From Botrytis cinerea B05.10 (lineage: Eukaryota; Ascomycota; Leotiomycetes; Helotiales; Sclerotiniaceae), in NCBI RefSeq assembly GCF_000143535.2, contig NC_037319.1, positions 2,232,001-2,296,000 on the forward strand: a stretch of 64,000 nt of DNA, read 5' to 3'. The notes beneath the pieces are model-generated. The model was not told the origin of the DNA. It made no database searches and was given only the letters and a program-made list of their open reading frames with translations. The position numbers and the translations under genes are program-made. Shown one piece after another: positions 1-14,864 of the stretch. Numbering within the stretch: position 1 is the first letter of the stretch; every line of letters starts with the position of its first letter.

Positions 1-334
1 TGCAAACATAGCTGTATCTCATGGCTTCCCAATGTAGCTTCTCGAGCCGTGATTGAATACATTCACTTGCTGCATTCACCTCTGAAAACAGGGCCTAATT
101 GAGTGATTCACGCATCTTCTGAATGATTCACAACACTTGAGGGGTCAAATTCTACAGGTGCTGAGTGCTATAGCTTCCATTTTTTACGGCTGGTGGATTA
201 TTTTTTTCTGGTGGGTCACGAGATCTCGCCTTATGCGGCTAACCTCCAGGCCCAAATTTGCACTGCAACTCCCAGGTCATTGTCGCCGGCTCGTTATTCT
301 ATGAAATCAGCTGAAATAACTCGGTACCACCACC
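1..334. other. 3' flank of acyltransferase gene, no gene seen
   Basis: No open frame with recognisable protein character and no RNA gene seen. Base composition is ordinary. It contains the downstream flank of the minus-strand acyltransferase gene. Confidence 0.5.
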
Positions 335-1932
335 TTATTCATTCGCAATGCTTCTAAGTCGATGTTCCAAATTGTTCCTAATAATATTGACATGGTCCTC
401 ACTTATAACGCCCCTTTCAGAGCCGAGACAAAGAGTCATATCTCCTCCTTTTACTGTCGCCATAGCAAGCAAAAGAGGTCCATCATACATTGACGGCATG
501 TTCGCGAAGAACAGCTTGCTAAGGGTTGCCTTGGCAGTGAGATCGCGATCACCACTAGTGCCCTCAACAACCCCCAAATTCGTAAGCAAAAAAGCACTCT
601 GCCTCTTTCCACCAAGTAAGCCAGTGAAATACTTCTGGAAATCGCGGATCAACTTCAGTGCCCCTATATCCTGATCTGCGGGAGAATTTGTTGCCGTTGC
701 TATGTATTGTCTGGTTTCACGCGCGGAATCCCATAGTTGTTCGTCACTTCCTTCTAACCCAGGCGATGAGGGAGAGCAACAAGAAATATACCCCCTTGGC
801 GTTGGGTTCTCGCAAGAAAATATGGGTTTTGCGGCCGAGACATATACGCCAATAGTATCATCAGTGACACCGCTATGCGCTACAGCAAGCCTTCTCATTG
901 AAATAGCGATTGGAACCTCAAACCTGCTAGACTCCTCAGTTGCAAAGATTTGCGCCGATTCTCTCGCCAGTAGCACAGTCGCAAGTGCGGTAATGGTCGT
1001 TTTCTCTTTTCGACATCTCGTGACTAGCTTCTCTGTTACTTCAGAATCCAGAGAGAATGATTTTATGCGGGCCAGTCGCCGAGGCGGGATGTTCTGTGGG
1101 ATGAGCGGACCTGTCCATTTTAGACGGTCTGTAGGATACAGAACGGCCAAGAAGAGCCGCCGAAGAAGGAAGGAGATGGATGTAGTTAGGTTGATGGCTT
1201 CTTCCATATTTGGCGGTAGGAGCTGCCTAGGCACCTCCAATAGTGTTTCTATAGTTGTAGGATCCACGCATTTCGAGCCAAAGTCTGATAGAGTGGCACT
1301 CGCGAGGAGAGAGTTGAGATGTGATTGGAAAGTTTTATGAAAACTGGCGCCTGATAGTCCGTCGCAGATTGCGTGGTGGAAGAAGAAGCCAACTGCCAAA
1401 TTGATTATGTCTTGGTCTCCCGGTGCAGTAGCTCTGTTGGTTTCATCAGTGAACCCTGGAGAAGCCATGAAGACCCTCCAGAGAGGACCTTTGCCTTCCG
1501 CTTCATTCTCAAACCCTCTCTGAAGACCTTCTTCAATGAATGTTTCAATCCCATTCTCTGGATTCACATGGACGAATTGAACGACCTTGCTGAGATTGAT
1601 TCTTGAGAGATGGATCCATCGAGGGTTTGCTGAAGATTCCCCCTCTATGCTGACAGAGAGGAAAGGATGAGCAAGGATAGTTGAGGCGACGGATTTGTAG
1701 ATGAGCGCTTTGAAATATGGGAGATTAAGAAGTGATTGTTTAGATAGAGAGGCAGGGAGCTGGTAGATGGCAGTGACAGTGCTGGAGTTGAAAAATTTGA
1801 GATTATTGCGAGCAATATAGAAGCGTTCCAAAGTACCTGAGGTTAAAGTAAGCTACAATAAAATACTGCCTTACAGCCGCTTAAAATCAAAAGTGGTTGT
1901 CTCTTACCAAGTTCACGAAAGGGGATATCCAT
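335..1932 (-). CDS. AATase-family (alcohol O-acetyltransferase-like) acyltransferase
   Basis: Two exons: 1908-1932 and 335-1836, giving about 508 residues. The first exon encodes MDIPFRELG and joins in frame to TLERFYIARNNL, which matches the usual start of fungal alcohol acetyltransferase-family proteins; a start at 1831 would lose this. The HHAICDG motif near residue 160 is the HxxxD acyl-CoA acyltransferase active-site signature shared with NRPS condensation domains and BAHD enzymes. Length fits the family (about 450-520). The donor is GTAAGAG and the acceptor CTCAG. The gene is divergent from a flavin monooxygenase and 23 kb (3 kb without the insertion) from a P450, so acylation of a secondary metabolite is as plausible as ester formation from simple alcohols. 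The substrate cannot be read from sequence. The frame looks intact. Confidence 0.82.
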
Positions 1933-2937
1933 CTCAAGTCCTGCGCCAGTGTCCCATGAAGTCATAAATCTCAAAGCGTCTATCTAGACACAAACAGCAA
2001 AAATGCCAAGAATCCAGGAATGATCACGTTGACGCAGAAATCCTTTCTTACTTTGTTTTCCCGCTGCGAGTACACCCAACATTCTTATTTTCCTCGTTTC
2101 ATGACATCAATGAGTGATCGACTCTCCATTCACCGCCGGTTTCCATATTTCATGGTAGCTACGGCGAGTTCCAATTAAGCGAGGGCTAGCCCAAAACCTC
2201 GTTCGTGCCTGACTAATACTCACTACCTTTGCCCATCGGGTTAGCATCAAGTCTCCGCTAGAAGTTTATTGGACACGATTCTGTAAACTCCTGCAGTTCC
2301 AACCATTTCGTCAAGTGGGGTCCTTTGGCACTTCACAGCCCGGTGACCGAGTCATCGACAACAATGATAGGAAGGATCAAACCCAAAGTCACCGAACACT
2401 GACTGCAACGACTTTATTGACAATAATTGTTTGGTAGAAGAAATTGTATTCGTTCGTCAAAAGTGGCGTTGTGATGTTTTAGTCGCTGGCAGTATCGTTT
2501 CTGATGCCCATGAGGAAGTTATGTTGCGACAGTATTTTACGGTGAAGGGGAAAATAGCAGCAGTATTCGGTATATGACTACTGTGCCGTGGATGCACATC
2601 CAGCAGTGATTTTCAGCTTCAACAATGATCTGTTTCACTACTGATGCTGTTACTCGGCGCCGAGGGTAACGCTCCGCAGTCTTCAGCCGGCCGGAAGCCG
2701 AACAACCTGGAACGGACTGCCGGAAATGATTTGATTTAGCGATGGCCGCCAAGTCTCCGGCGTAAACAAAGCTTACCAACATACAGGCTGATAGATAGAT
2801 CCTGAGAGGACAATGAAGGTGATATCCGCAATCAATTGCCCTACCAGCGAATTTGATCACTTTTATAACGAAAATCTACTCCTCTGCACCCAAACCACTT
2901 CTCTACCCAAATAGACAGTAAAACAGACGTCAGTACG
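1933..2937. promoter_or_regulatory. Shared upstream region of acyltransferase and monooxygenase genes
   Basis: About 1 kb between two divergent starts at 1932 (minus) and 2938 (plus). No recognisable coding region. It should carry both promoters, but I see no specific operator I can name. Base composition is normal, so RIP did not spread noticeably this far. Confidence 0.4.
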
Positions 2938-3141
2938 ATGCAAGCAGACGAACGGCGTTTTGCGATCATTCTCGGCGCTGGTGCGGCTGGCATAATACAA
3001 GGATACGCATTTCTGCACGAAGATGTCCTTCCACTTGAAGAATTTCACATTTTGGACAGGAATGAGTCGTTTGGTGGAGTGTGGTGGAGTAATACATATC
3101 CGGGGGCTGCATGCGACATTCCCAATAATGAGTAATCGATA
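2938..3141 (+). pseudogene. Baeyer-Villiger-type flavin monooxygenase, 5' fragment
   Basis: The frame from the ATG at 2938 encodes about 65 residues typical of the N terminus of class B flavin monooxygenases. It has the first FAD-binding Rossmann loop GAGAAG (residues 12-17) and the FGGVWW...YPGAACDIP segment. The reading stops about 10 bases before an inserted transposon whose TIR begins near 3142; the rest of the gene resumes after 23655. The sequence just before the insertion (AATGAGTAA) resembles an intron donor that may have lost a G, but this is uncertain. This fragment alone cannot make an enzyme. Confidence 0.82.
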
Positions 3142-3187
3142 TCCCGACATCTTACATTACCCCACATCTTATACAATCTCAAATTTA
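3142..3187 (+). repeat. Left terminal inverted repeat of outermost transposon
   Basis: Matches the reverse complement of the right end over roughly 40 bp, with transitions only in the well-aligned part. It is preceded by the TA at 3140-3141. The palindromic GATATC at both junctions makes the exact TIR edge ambiguous by about four bases. Confidence 0.8.
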
Positions 3188-4502
3188 CTATTATTAAAAC
3201 TTTAATATTTAATAATAATTACAATTTATAAAATATCAAACTAAAGTTTTTGAATATTAATAATATAATATAGAATTTTTATAAAAAACCTTTAAATAAT
3301 TGATCTTTAAATCTTATTAATATTATAATTACCTACCCCCTTTTAATTCTAATTTCCACCCCCTTCCCATTATCCTTCGAAATATTAATCTTTCTAATAT
3401 CTAAAAACTTTATAACTTTTTAATATATTAAATCTATTATAATAAAAAAATTTAAAATACTTTTAATCTTTTTAATAAATAATTTTAAAACTTTTAAAGT
3501 TTTCTTATTATATTTTTTGAAATCCTATAAAATCTAATAATCGATTTTCTTTTAATAAATACTCTTTTATATTTTTGAATACTTCTTTTCCTTTTTAATT
3601 TTTTAATTTCTTTTTCTTATTAAATAATAAATATTTTAATATATTAATAGATTTTAATTTTTAAAATAATTTCAAAAAAATATAAAAATATTTCATTTTC
3701 TTTTTTTCTTATTAAATTTAATTTTTTAAATCAATTCTTTTTTTTTATTTTTATAATCTCTTTTAATTTTTTTGTTTTATATAATTAAATATTCATTTGA
3801 ATGATATTAATAAAAATAATTTTAAAAAGCTTTAAAATAATTTCAAAATTATTTTAATATTAAAATTCTAATTTAAATTTACAAAAAGCTTTTATTATAT
3901 ATAAAATCTTAAATTTATTTTTAATTAATTATATTAATATAAATAATATAAAAAAAGATTCAAATATAATATTAATAATAATAATTTCTTTATATATAAA
4001 ATAAATATTTATTTTTTTGAAAAAAAAAATGTATTATATATTATATAAATTCGAATCTAAATTCTTTTAAATATAATTTAAAAGTTTCATTTTATAATTT
4101 CAAATAATCTTTTATTTTTATATAATATAATATTTAATGTTATATTATAATTTATTAAAAATAAAAGAAAGAAGTTGTAATTAAAAGATTGAAATAGATA
4201 TATAAAATATAATAGTAAAATTAATAATATAATTTTTAATTCATTATATTTTGATATAAATTTTATATTTATATAATTGGAATAATTATTTATAATAAAT
4301 AAACAATATCTTTTATTTGCTTTTAATTATATATAATATTAAAAAACCTTTTGAAATTATATTATATTAAAAGTATTAAATAACTATTTATTATTTAAAA
4401 CTTCGAAATAAACTTTATTCTCTTTTCCTATATCATCAACTCATATATTCTGAAGATTCTCTAAATTCCTTTTATAAAATAAAATAAATAATATAACTAT
4501 AT

Positions 4503-4773
4503 TGTAAACGAGTAGAAGGTGGTAATGGTCATACAAGAAAAGCCTTCGCATATACCAAGCATAGAGTAAGTGGCTACACATAGTAAAATGGGGTGAATCG
4601 CTACATCGCGACAGCAAGGTAAGGGAGACAATAAGAGCTGAACATTCAATTCTTTAGGAGATAATTTTAGAAGATAGAAAATTCAATGATATTTTTAAAT
4701 CTACAAAAGAAAAATTATAAATACTAAATATTAATAATATGTAACCCTAAAGTCATATATTTTCATTTTTATA
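4503..4773 (-). repeat. LTR (left copy) of the minus-strand gypsy element
   Basis: Aligns end to end with 22606-22876. Differences are overwhelmingly transitions, and different positions are hit in each copy, so RIP acted on both after insertion. A strong minus-strand polypurine tract abuts its right edge (4774-4787). Confidence 0.85.
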
Positions 4774-4852
4774 TTTCTCCCCATTTTGATCAATTGATTA
4801 CCCAATCAATTAAAATCAAGAATCTAAATAACAATATTCTTTTTATTGCAAT

Positions 4853-4882
4853 TATAACTTCGCAAAAAGTTTATAAAATTAT
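4853..4882. repeat. Palindromic repeat copy 1
   Basis: A copy of the dispersed palindrome whose least mutated arms are TATAACTTTGCAAA and TTTGCAAAGTTATA around a 3-nt centre. This copy is one base shorter in my alignment (30 nt) and shows C-to-T and G-to-A changes. It lies inside the minus-strand gypsy element. Confidence 0.65.
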
Positions 4883-7649
4883 GAAATGTATTTATTATCT
4901 ATCTTTACAATTTTAATTAAGAATTTCAACCAGCAAACCTTTTATTATATCTCTCTTCAAAAATAACTTTATATATTCTTCTTGAATCTTTTAATCACTT
5001 AAAAAAATCTCGATTATTAAAAAAGCTATCTTTTATTATATTTATAACTCTTTCGTTTTTATTTCTTTTATTGTTCAATCTTTTATTTTGTTTTATAAAT
5101 TTATATTTTCTTTGTTTTATATATTTGATTTCTTAAAAAAAGAAAACAGGGCTTGAGAATTGAAACAATAAAAAGGGAATAGTATTTTCACTACTAATAT
5201 CTATAAAGAATTCCAGCATTCCTTTTTCTTCATTAATTGAAATATATTTTCGTTTCTGTCCAACTATCAGTTCTATAGAGGTTATATAATAATACAATTT
5301 TTCATTATAAATCAATTCTTTAAAAATAATATCAATAAAAGTATATTAATATTGATATCAAATTTCTTTTTAATATCAATAATATCAATTATGAAATTCG
5401 TTATCAATCATTTCAAAAAGGAATAAAGTTTCAATAAAAACAAAATAATTATTCTATAATAATCTTTTAATAAAAACTTATTCAATAAAGTTTTCAATAA
5501 TCAAATAATATTCGATAATAAACCCTGGAATTTCATATTATTTATTCTATATAACTATCTTATTGAAGATTAATTTCAAATTGCTATAAACATTTTTTAG
5601 ATTTTGATATTTCATATCATTCTTAAAAATCGAATCCAAGATTCTATCATTTCTTTTTTTTATAATTATATATAAAACAATTATAACTATAAATAGCTTA
5701 TCTCTATATATATTTATATATAATTAAATAGAAATAGAATTCCCTTCAATTACAAATACTTACAAATTATTTTATTTATTTATATATTAATTAGATTTTA
5801 TTAAATTGATATAATTCTAATATTATTTTTTAATTATAATATTATAAAAGAATCCATAATTGAAAATCATCTTGTTCTTATCAAATATACTTTCAATTAA
5901 GATTCTTTAATTTATATTATTTAGAATAAAAGGTTTAACTTTTTCATATATGATTTTAATTTGCAATATATTCTTTTTATTTTTGTTATGGAAATATATA
6001 ATATACATTATAATATAATTTGTTATCTTATAATTGAATACAGTATATAAATCCCTAATATTTCTATATACAAAAATACAATTAAAATCTTCCTCTATTT
6101 AAATAATAAATATAAGAAATAATATTATTATCAAATAGTACTTCTAATTCATATATTGTTTAATCATTTCTTTTCAAAATATTAAATTTTGTTTATAATC
6201 TTATTATTAAAAAATGTAATAATAATAATAAACAAAACCAAGTCTTTGCTTTTTGTATCGATTATAATAACAATATATTTTTATTAATACAAATACAAAA
6301 TCGGAATATTGATTTATTAATATAATAAGGATTAAATCAATAACCAATGCTTTTCGTTTATTTATTTTATAAACTTTTGTAAAAATAACGAGTGATTCCA
6401 ATTCGAATACTAGCTCATTAGTTAAGGGATTTAAAGATTGAAATTTCAAAACTCTAAGGATCCTTTTTTTCCTTTTCTTATTCACATTTTCATTTAACTT
6501 GAATTAAACAAAATACTTATTATATATTTATATATCATTGATACAATCCCTACATTTATATACAGTTTTAAAATAATAAATAAAATACTCGTTTTTCATT
6601 CAAATAATTTTGAAATCTAACATATTCACTAAATAATAGAGATAAAAATTATAAAATCTTTTAAATCTATACAGAATTAATTCAGCTATAATCATCCAAT
6701 CGATTTATTTGATCACGAATTTTTCTTTCAAAATTAAATACCAATCCTTTAATATTAAAACTTCTAATAAGCATTTACACAATTCAGACTATTCTATATT
6801 TTCTACCTCTTTCTCATTTCCCAATAATATAATTTGTTTTACAATCCATTTATTTATCAAATAATTTTATTACAACTCTTTATCTTCTTCAACTATTATG
6901 ATTCCCAATCTTAACTATTTTTCTAGATTTGTAATTACTTTTTTATTAAAAAATAAAAATAATATAATATTGAATTCAATATATGAATTTCCTATTAATA
7001 AAACATCTTTCAAATAATTGAAACTTTTTTTTTCAAATATTCCAATTATATTATATTTAAAACTAAATTGTTTTCGATTTTTATTATTCCATTTAAAAAC
7101 TTTAAATTCTTACTTAGAATCAAAGATTTTGAAAACCATTCTAAATTCAAAAGATATCAAGTATCTATTAACCCACACTCCAAATTTGAAGAGATTTATT
7201 AATCAATATATGAGTTTTCCATTAATTATTTTTAATAATATATCAAAATTAATCAATTTGACTATTTTGATTAGCTTATATTGGAATCTAATTCTATATA
7301 TTATAATAAGGATTATAATAAAGGTAATACTTTTATAAAAATGATATTATAGTAGACTAAGTTTGTTAATAACCTTTTATTATATATATCAAATCTTTTT
7401 TATTTTTATAAGAATCTTTTTATTATTAATCTTTATTTGTTTTATCAATATATTAACTTTAATATAAAGATTATCTCGAATAATAATAATTATAAATATT
7501 TCTTTTAAATTATCTTTACAATCTTTTTAAATATCAATCCAATTATTAAACTTTAAATATTTAATATATCATTTTTCTTTTGAAAATATTTGAATAACTT
7601 TATAAACCTTTATTATTATTAGTATAGCTTTGTTTCCTATAATTATTAT

Positions 7650-7832
7650 TGTTACGGGACAAAACGTGACCGACTCAATTAGGCATATAACAATGGACCT
7701 CTTGAATCTACTGTATGCCGAATGGGGCTTGCACATATATAAATTGTATAATTTGTATAGTTATAGAAAAGCAATGAAAAATCTTGGTGTTATAATATAC
7801 TAATTGATTCATTATTATTATTTATTTTAATA
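7650..7832 (+). repeat. 5' LTR of chromodomain gypsy element
   Basis: Begins TGTTACGGGAC and aligns over its whole 183 bp with 14865-15047. Its 3' end has lost the terminal CA by RIP (AATA versus AACA). Confidence 0.9.
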
Positions 7833-10800
7833 ATTCTTTTTATTTTTCAAAAAAGAGATAATTTATTAATTAATTTAAGTAATGAATTATTATCAATATT
7901 ATTATAGTTTTTATAAAAAGAATATTTGAAAAAGATAGTGGAGAATTCCTTAGTATAATTTCAAGCTAATTAGAAGGAGGTGCTAAAGGGTTTCTTCAAA
8001 ATGATAATAATGAAAGTTAAATGATGGAATAATAATAATCTATTAATAGAGATAATCAAAGCCTTCAAAAAATGATTATCGATGTTTAAGTGATAGTATA
8101 ATGATGAATTGATATTGTAAATGGTTTAATTTAAAAAGAAATGTTTAACAAAATAATAAAGGAAATAGAAAAAGTAAAATAGATTTATAAAAGGGTTATA
8201 AAATACAATTTATATATTCTCCTTTCAATCAATAATGATAATATTGTAGTTCTATTATTATCGATTTATTAGATTATTATATTCAATTAGGGGAAATCCT
8301 TAAAACTATAAAGATTGAAGAAATATATAAACAAGAATATTGGGAAGGCAAAAGACTTCTTTTTTTAAATAGAAATTATATTTTGAAGTAATAATGAATA
8401 TTATTTCTTAATAAATAAAAAGAAAATCGATTATATTATTTAATATTTTGAAAAGTAGTTTTTATTAATATAATATTGATATAAGAATAAATCAGTTAAT
8501 ATTGATTTAAACTAATTTGATTTCAAGAAATATATATATAATTCTATTATAAATAAAGGAAATCGATAGTAATAAATAATTTAATAAATTATTTATATAA
8601 AATAATAATTAAAACAATTAATAAATACATTTATAAACTATTTGAAAAGCTTAGAAAAGGATATCGAATTAAAAATAGATAATATTCAAAAAGAAAGGTT
8701 TCTTATAGAATTATATTTATATATAGCTAAAAGAATATTGAAGTTTTTATAACAATTGGAATTCAAAAGTGAATTAATAAAACAAATCTATAAATTAGAA
8801 AATATAAATAAGCTTTATTATAAATAAGATATTAATAAATTATAAGAATTTCATAAATGAATCTAATCACTTCAAAATTCACAATATCTATTAAAATAAA
8901 TTCATTTTGAAATCAAATAATAAATAGATATTGTTATAAGATTTTTAAAATCAATTCAAAAAAAGATTCAAAAAAATAAATTAATTAATATCAAACCTAT
9001 TATAATATTATATATAAATTATATAAAGAATATTATTTATTATAAATATTAATAAAAGGAATATTATACTTTCAACTATTAAAACCTTATTATATATTAA
9101 TATTATAAAGGAAATTATAAATCTAAAGAATATTTAAAAACTATATTATAATCTTTTCAATAAAGAAACACTTAAATTCAGCTATTATTCTGAATATTCC
9201 ATTAATATTAGATTTCCAAATAGAAGAATATACTATCTTTATTATTATAGTAATATTTCAATCAAAAAATAAATCAATAATATTTCGATATTTTATTGAT
9301 TCAAAAATATAAGTTAATATTATTCAATAATTCAAATATATTGAATAGAATTAACTATTTATTAAAAAAGAAATAATTTTAATATTTATAAATAATATTA
9401 TAATATTATTATATAATAATTATTAATTCTTTATCAAAATAAAAAATCAAAAGAAAAAGAAAAGAATCTTTATTTACAAATTTATTATTATTATATTAGA
9501 TTTATTTAAAATCGATATTATATTTGAATTATTTTAATTATAAATAATAAATCTAAATATTAATTGGAAATTGATATCTCTTTATTATTACTCTTTTTTT
9601 AATAATTTCGAAATGATTTCTATAAATAAACTTTATAATAAAATGAAAAAGGATATTTATATATATATTATATTATTAAAGATTTAATTTTATTATTATA
9701 AAAATAATAAATATTATTGGGTATTTATACTTTCTATATTAAATATCCCTGAAGAATATTAAGAATATTAATAAACCTTTTTTGAAAAAGAAAGTAATAC
9801 TTTATTAGAATATTATTCAATGAAGTATTGTATTGATCTCGAAGCCAATTCGAAATCTCCTTGAAGATCAATTTATTTTTTATTTGAAAAAGAATTAATA
9901 ATATTAAAAGAATATTTAATAGAATATTAAAAAAAGGGATAAATAAGGAGGTCTATTAATTTGGTAGAAGTATTAATTATATTTGTTTTTAAAAAGGGAG
10001 GAGGTTATTAGCTTTGTATTGATTATTGGAATCTAAATAGAATAATCAAAAAGAATTGAATTCTGTTATTTTTAATCAATAAATTCTTAGATTGATTTTG
10101 ATAAGATATTGTTTTTATTAAATTAAATTTGCAAAATGTTTATTATTATATTTATATTAAGAAAGATAATAAATAAAAAACAATATTCTATATATAATAT
10201 AAACAATTCGAATATTTAATTATATTATTTAATTTGATTAATACTTCAATAACATTTCAAATATATATCAATTAAGTATTATTAAATTTAATAAATATTA
10301 TATATATAATATATCTAAATAATATTCTGATTTATTTTGAAAATAGAAAAAGCTATATATAAAATGTTTACAAAATCCTCAAATGTTTTATAAAATATAA
10401 ATTATTTACAAAATTGAAAAAATATATCTTTTATATTTATAAGATTGAATTTCTAGAATTCATTATTTCGAAAGTGAAAATAATAATAGAATCTAATTAT
10501 ATTCAAACTATTATAGAATAATCAATATTTACAAATCTTAAAAAGCTATAAATATTTCTAAACTTTGTGAACTTTTATTAATAATTTATTAAAACCTATT
10601 TGATAATAGTTTACAAAATAATTGTTTTTATAAAGGGAATAAAAAAAAATAAAATAATAAGGGAGTTTATATAAACAAAGGAAACCTAAGATATATTTAA
10701 AATATTAAAAAAAATATTCATTATAATATCGATATTCAAACATTTCAAATTATCACTTTATATTATAATTGAAATCAATTTATTAATATTTACTTTAGAA

Positions 10801-13800
10801 TATATCCTATTATAATTATTTAAAGAAAGGATTATAAAAGTATTAATATAATGATAACATTTTATTATATTTTATTCGAAAAAGCTAAATCTTATAGAAC
10901 AATGATATTTCATTTACAATTAGGAATTATTAGTAATATATATTGTATTCATATAATAGTGCTATTATTTAATAGATAATTAGTATACAATTGTAATGAA
11001 ATCGGATTATAACAGCTTACAATATTTTATAATGAAAAAGATCCTCAATAGTAGATAAGTTAGATAGACAGAAGTATTAGTAATCTACAATTTCGAAATA
11101 ATATATAGGGTAGAGAAACTGAATTCAATCGATGGGCTATCGCGTTACTCCGATTACGCTATCGATATAAAGAGTATCAATGATATACTATTTATACTTC
11201 AGAATAAATTAAAAAGTATTATAATTATTATAAGTTTATTTTACAAATCCATTGTGAAAACGGAATCCCTGTGTATTATTATTAATCACTTGCAAAAGGA
11301 AAGATATAATTTGTTATTATATAAATAATTAATTTCATTAATAAAAACTGATTATAAATAATCAATATCACATCGGATTACTAATATTTTTGTATCCAAT
11401 GAAATAGTATTCGAATCTATATTAGAATTAATAGAAAAAGCTTTATTATAATTTCAAAAAGAAAACGATTTTATAAAGAATAAAGAATATCTAAAATAAA
11501 GATTATATTCCATTGGAAATATTTTATTATAATAGATAGACATCAACAAGCTTTTTAAATATAAAAGAAATATATATATATTACTAAATAATGTTTTCAA
11601 AATAAAAATCTTAGAAATATATTATAATAATTTTATTAAAGATTATTAAAGTATTATTAAAATATTAGAAATATTGAAATCTAAATATTATTGATTTTCA
11701 ATAAAAAAAGATATTAAATAATATATCAAAATATATATAATATATTAGTAAATTATTATTAAAAGATATAAGTTATATAATGAATTATAAATCCTTTCTA
11801 TTTTAAAAGGATTTTGAAAAGAGATAACTATAGATTTTATTATAGATTTATCTTTTTTGAAATATAAAAAATATATATATAATTCTATTTTAATAATAAT
11901 TAATAGATTTACAAAGCTAATTCAATATATTACTATTAATAAGACAATATCGTTTTCTAAATTAGTTAATATTATAATCAGTATAGTATTTAAAGACTTT
12001 GATATATTAGAGAGTATAATCTTTAATAGGGGATTGTAATTTGTTAATAAATTTTGAAGTAGCCTAATATTTTACTTGCGAATTCATTGTAAACTATTAA
12101 TAACATTCCACTTGTAAATCAATGATCAAATCGAATAATAAAACCAAAATTTGATTCATTATATAAATTACTATATTAATTATAAATAAAACGATTAAAT
12201 ATCGCTATTGCCCTTTACTGAATTTATATATAATGCAATATAGCATAGTACAATCAATACAAACCTATTCCAGGCTATATATGAGTTCCAATCCATATTT
12301 CATTATATTGATGAGAATGCTGATTTAAAGGAAAGGGTATCGGCAGTATATAAGCGCATTAATATTTTAGAAAAAGAAAAAGAAAAGCTAAAAGAATTCT
12401 GGAAATCGATAATCAATTAGAAAAACAAAAACATTATAAAGGGATCATTACGGCAATATAATATCGGGGATAAAATGATATTAAATATAAAGAATATTAA
12501 ATAATTACAATCTAAAAAAAAATTCTCTAATCGATTTATAAGCCTCTTTATCATAATAGATATAAAAACTAATAGGCAAATATACAAATTTAGATTACTA
12601 CTTATTTATAAGATTTATAATATATTTTATATCTCCTTATTCAAATTATAATATAAATAATAGGGTATTACCGATTTACTATTATTAAAAGAAATTGATG
12701 ATTATATAAAATATAAAGTGAAAAGGATTTTAGTATATAAAAAAAGAGGCAAAGATATACAATACCTGATATAATGGAAGGACTATTAATTGATAAAAGA
12801 TATATAAGAAGTATTTTATAATTTAGAAAATATAAAAGTAGTGATGAAAGAATATTATAAAGAAAAAGTATTATTAATATAAAAAAAAAAGAAAATAAAA
12901 AAAAAGTTTAAAAATATTTGATACAAAAAGACCTCACAAGATTTACATTCAGAATGTATATATTATATCAAATTATTCAAAAAGGATTATTCAATAAAAA
13001 AATCAGAAAAAACAACTCTTTCGAATTTATAATATATTAACAATCAAACCTAAATGATTTATTATATAAAAAGAATTCTAAAAGATTAAAATCAATTCCC
13101 TAATTCATTTATTTAATTTAAAAGATTAATTGTAATATCTTGATTGTTAAAAAAAATAGAATTTATATTATTAGTATATTCTTTGGGATTTGTAAATCCA
13201 ATCTAATCAACCTTACCCCCTTTATTGATTTCATTTTGATTATCGATTTCTTTTTCTTTGTTTTTACAAATCTTATTAATAAAGCAAACTCCTATCGAAA
13301 AACTAATAGTAATTTATTACTTTTTGGAAATCCACTTTATATTAAAATTTTCAAAACAAAGCCTTTAAAACAAATCTATTTGATTATCAAATTCATTAAT
13401 ATAGATTTATTGAATAATATTGGAAATTCTCTTTCGGAATTTAAAAGAGCTTATAGAATAAGAATAGAGTATTGATATATTACAAAAAGCAAATTATAAT
13501 AATTTAAAAGTGAAAAGGGAAATAATAAATTTAATTACGAATTTATTAAATCGAAAACAATGAAATATAATAGAAGAAGTATTCTTTTTATTTAAGTTTT
13601 CAAATAATAAAGTTAATATACTTTTATCTAAAAGATAATACAAGACATTGATAATTTGATAAAATTGATTTGATATATTATTCTTTTCAGAAATAAATTT
13701 TTCGGATTCATTAGAATCTATAATTATATTCCTCTTCAATTTCATAAAACCTTTTCGAAAACCTTATTAAACTATTATAAAGATAACAAAGCCCATTCAA

Positions 13801-14864
13801 TTCAATAAAGTAGAAGTATAACAGTAATCTAGAAAACCAATTATTATATTTAAGCTCTGATTATTATCTAAAAACCTTGAAGAAGTTTGAATACCCTATA
13901 ATGTATTAGCGATAATATATACAATACAAGAATATATAATTAGAATTATGAATTCCCTTTCTTCATTCAAATTTAAAATAACAATTAATAATATAATAAA
14001 AGCTATAATAGTAATATTTAAAATAAATAAATTATTTTAAGAATTATTAAATCAATTATTAATAGTACTAAAAAACAAAAGTAAAACAATTAATAATGAA
14101 TCGATATGAATTTATAATATACTTTATAAGATTATCAATTCTATTCAATTTGAATATTAAAAAAAGAATCAATTCCTTTACAAACTATAGTTTATAAGTC
14201 CCCCCTTATTTAATCTCTTTTTGAAGAAAAACCTTTATTATCTTGATATATCAATTACATTAGTGAATCACTATTTCAAAGATATCTTTATCCTTTTAGC
14301 TATTATTTAAAGTAAAGTATTAAAAGGTATAAGTTTAATATAAAAGATTTATATTAAAAACAAAACAAAAAGATATCGAAAAATAGATTTTCTTTTATTT
14401 ATAATAATAATTATATTTAGTAATAGAACCTTTATCAAAATAATAAAATTCATTATTAAAAAAGATGGCAATTCATTTAGAATATCAAAGGTAAATAGGA
14501 ATAACTAATATAAAAAAGACTGTTGCAAATCAATCAGTAATAATAATTGAAATAATGGATTGTAATATAATCATCTTTGTATAAATAAATAAAAGGGAAT
14601 AATCTAATTATAGGAAATATATTAAAAGCAAGAAGACCTCTTTTATAGAATTATTAATAATCTATCAATAAAATAATAAGGTGTATAAGAATACCACTAT
14701 TTATTTGTTTATTATTTGTAATACCTAAATAAGATTGAAATTACTTTTGGAATGCAATATAAGATCGGGCATACAACGATACAATGATGTAATCTACATT
14801 CCGAATAAACAATACAAAAGAAAGCAAACATTTCTCGAGATATAAAATATAAAGAGAAAGGCTC

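Noticed and set aside
13140..13475. 111-residue plus-strand frame in the inner retrotransposon, and similar Ile/Lys/Phe-rich frames through 3-23 kb
   Set aside because: Extreme AT content from RIP yields long frames of Ile, Lys, Asn and Phe; apart from the gypsy pol motifs named above they show no recognisable domains.
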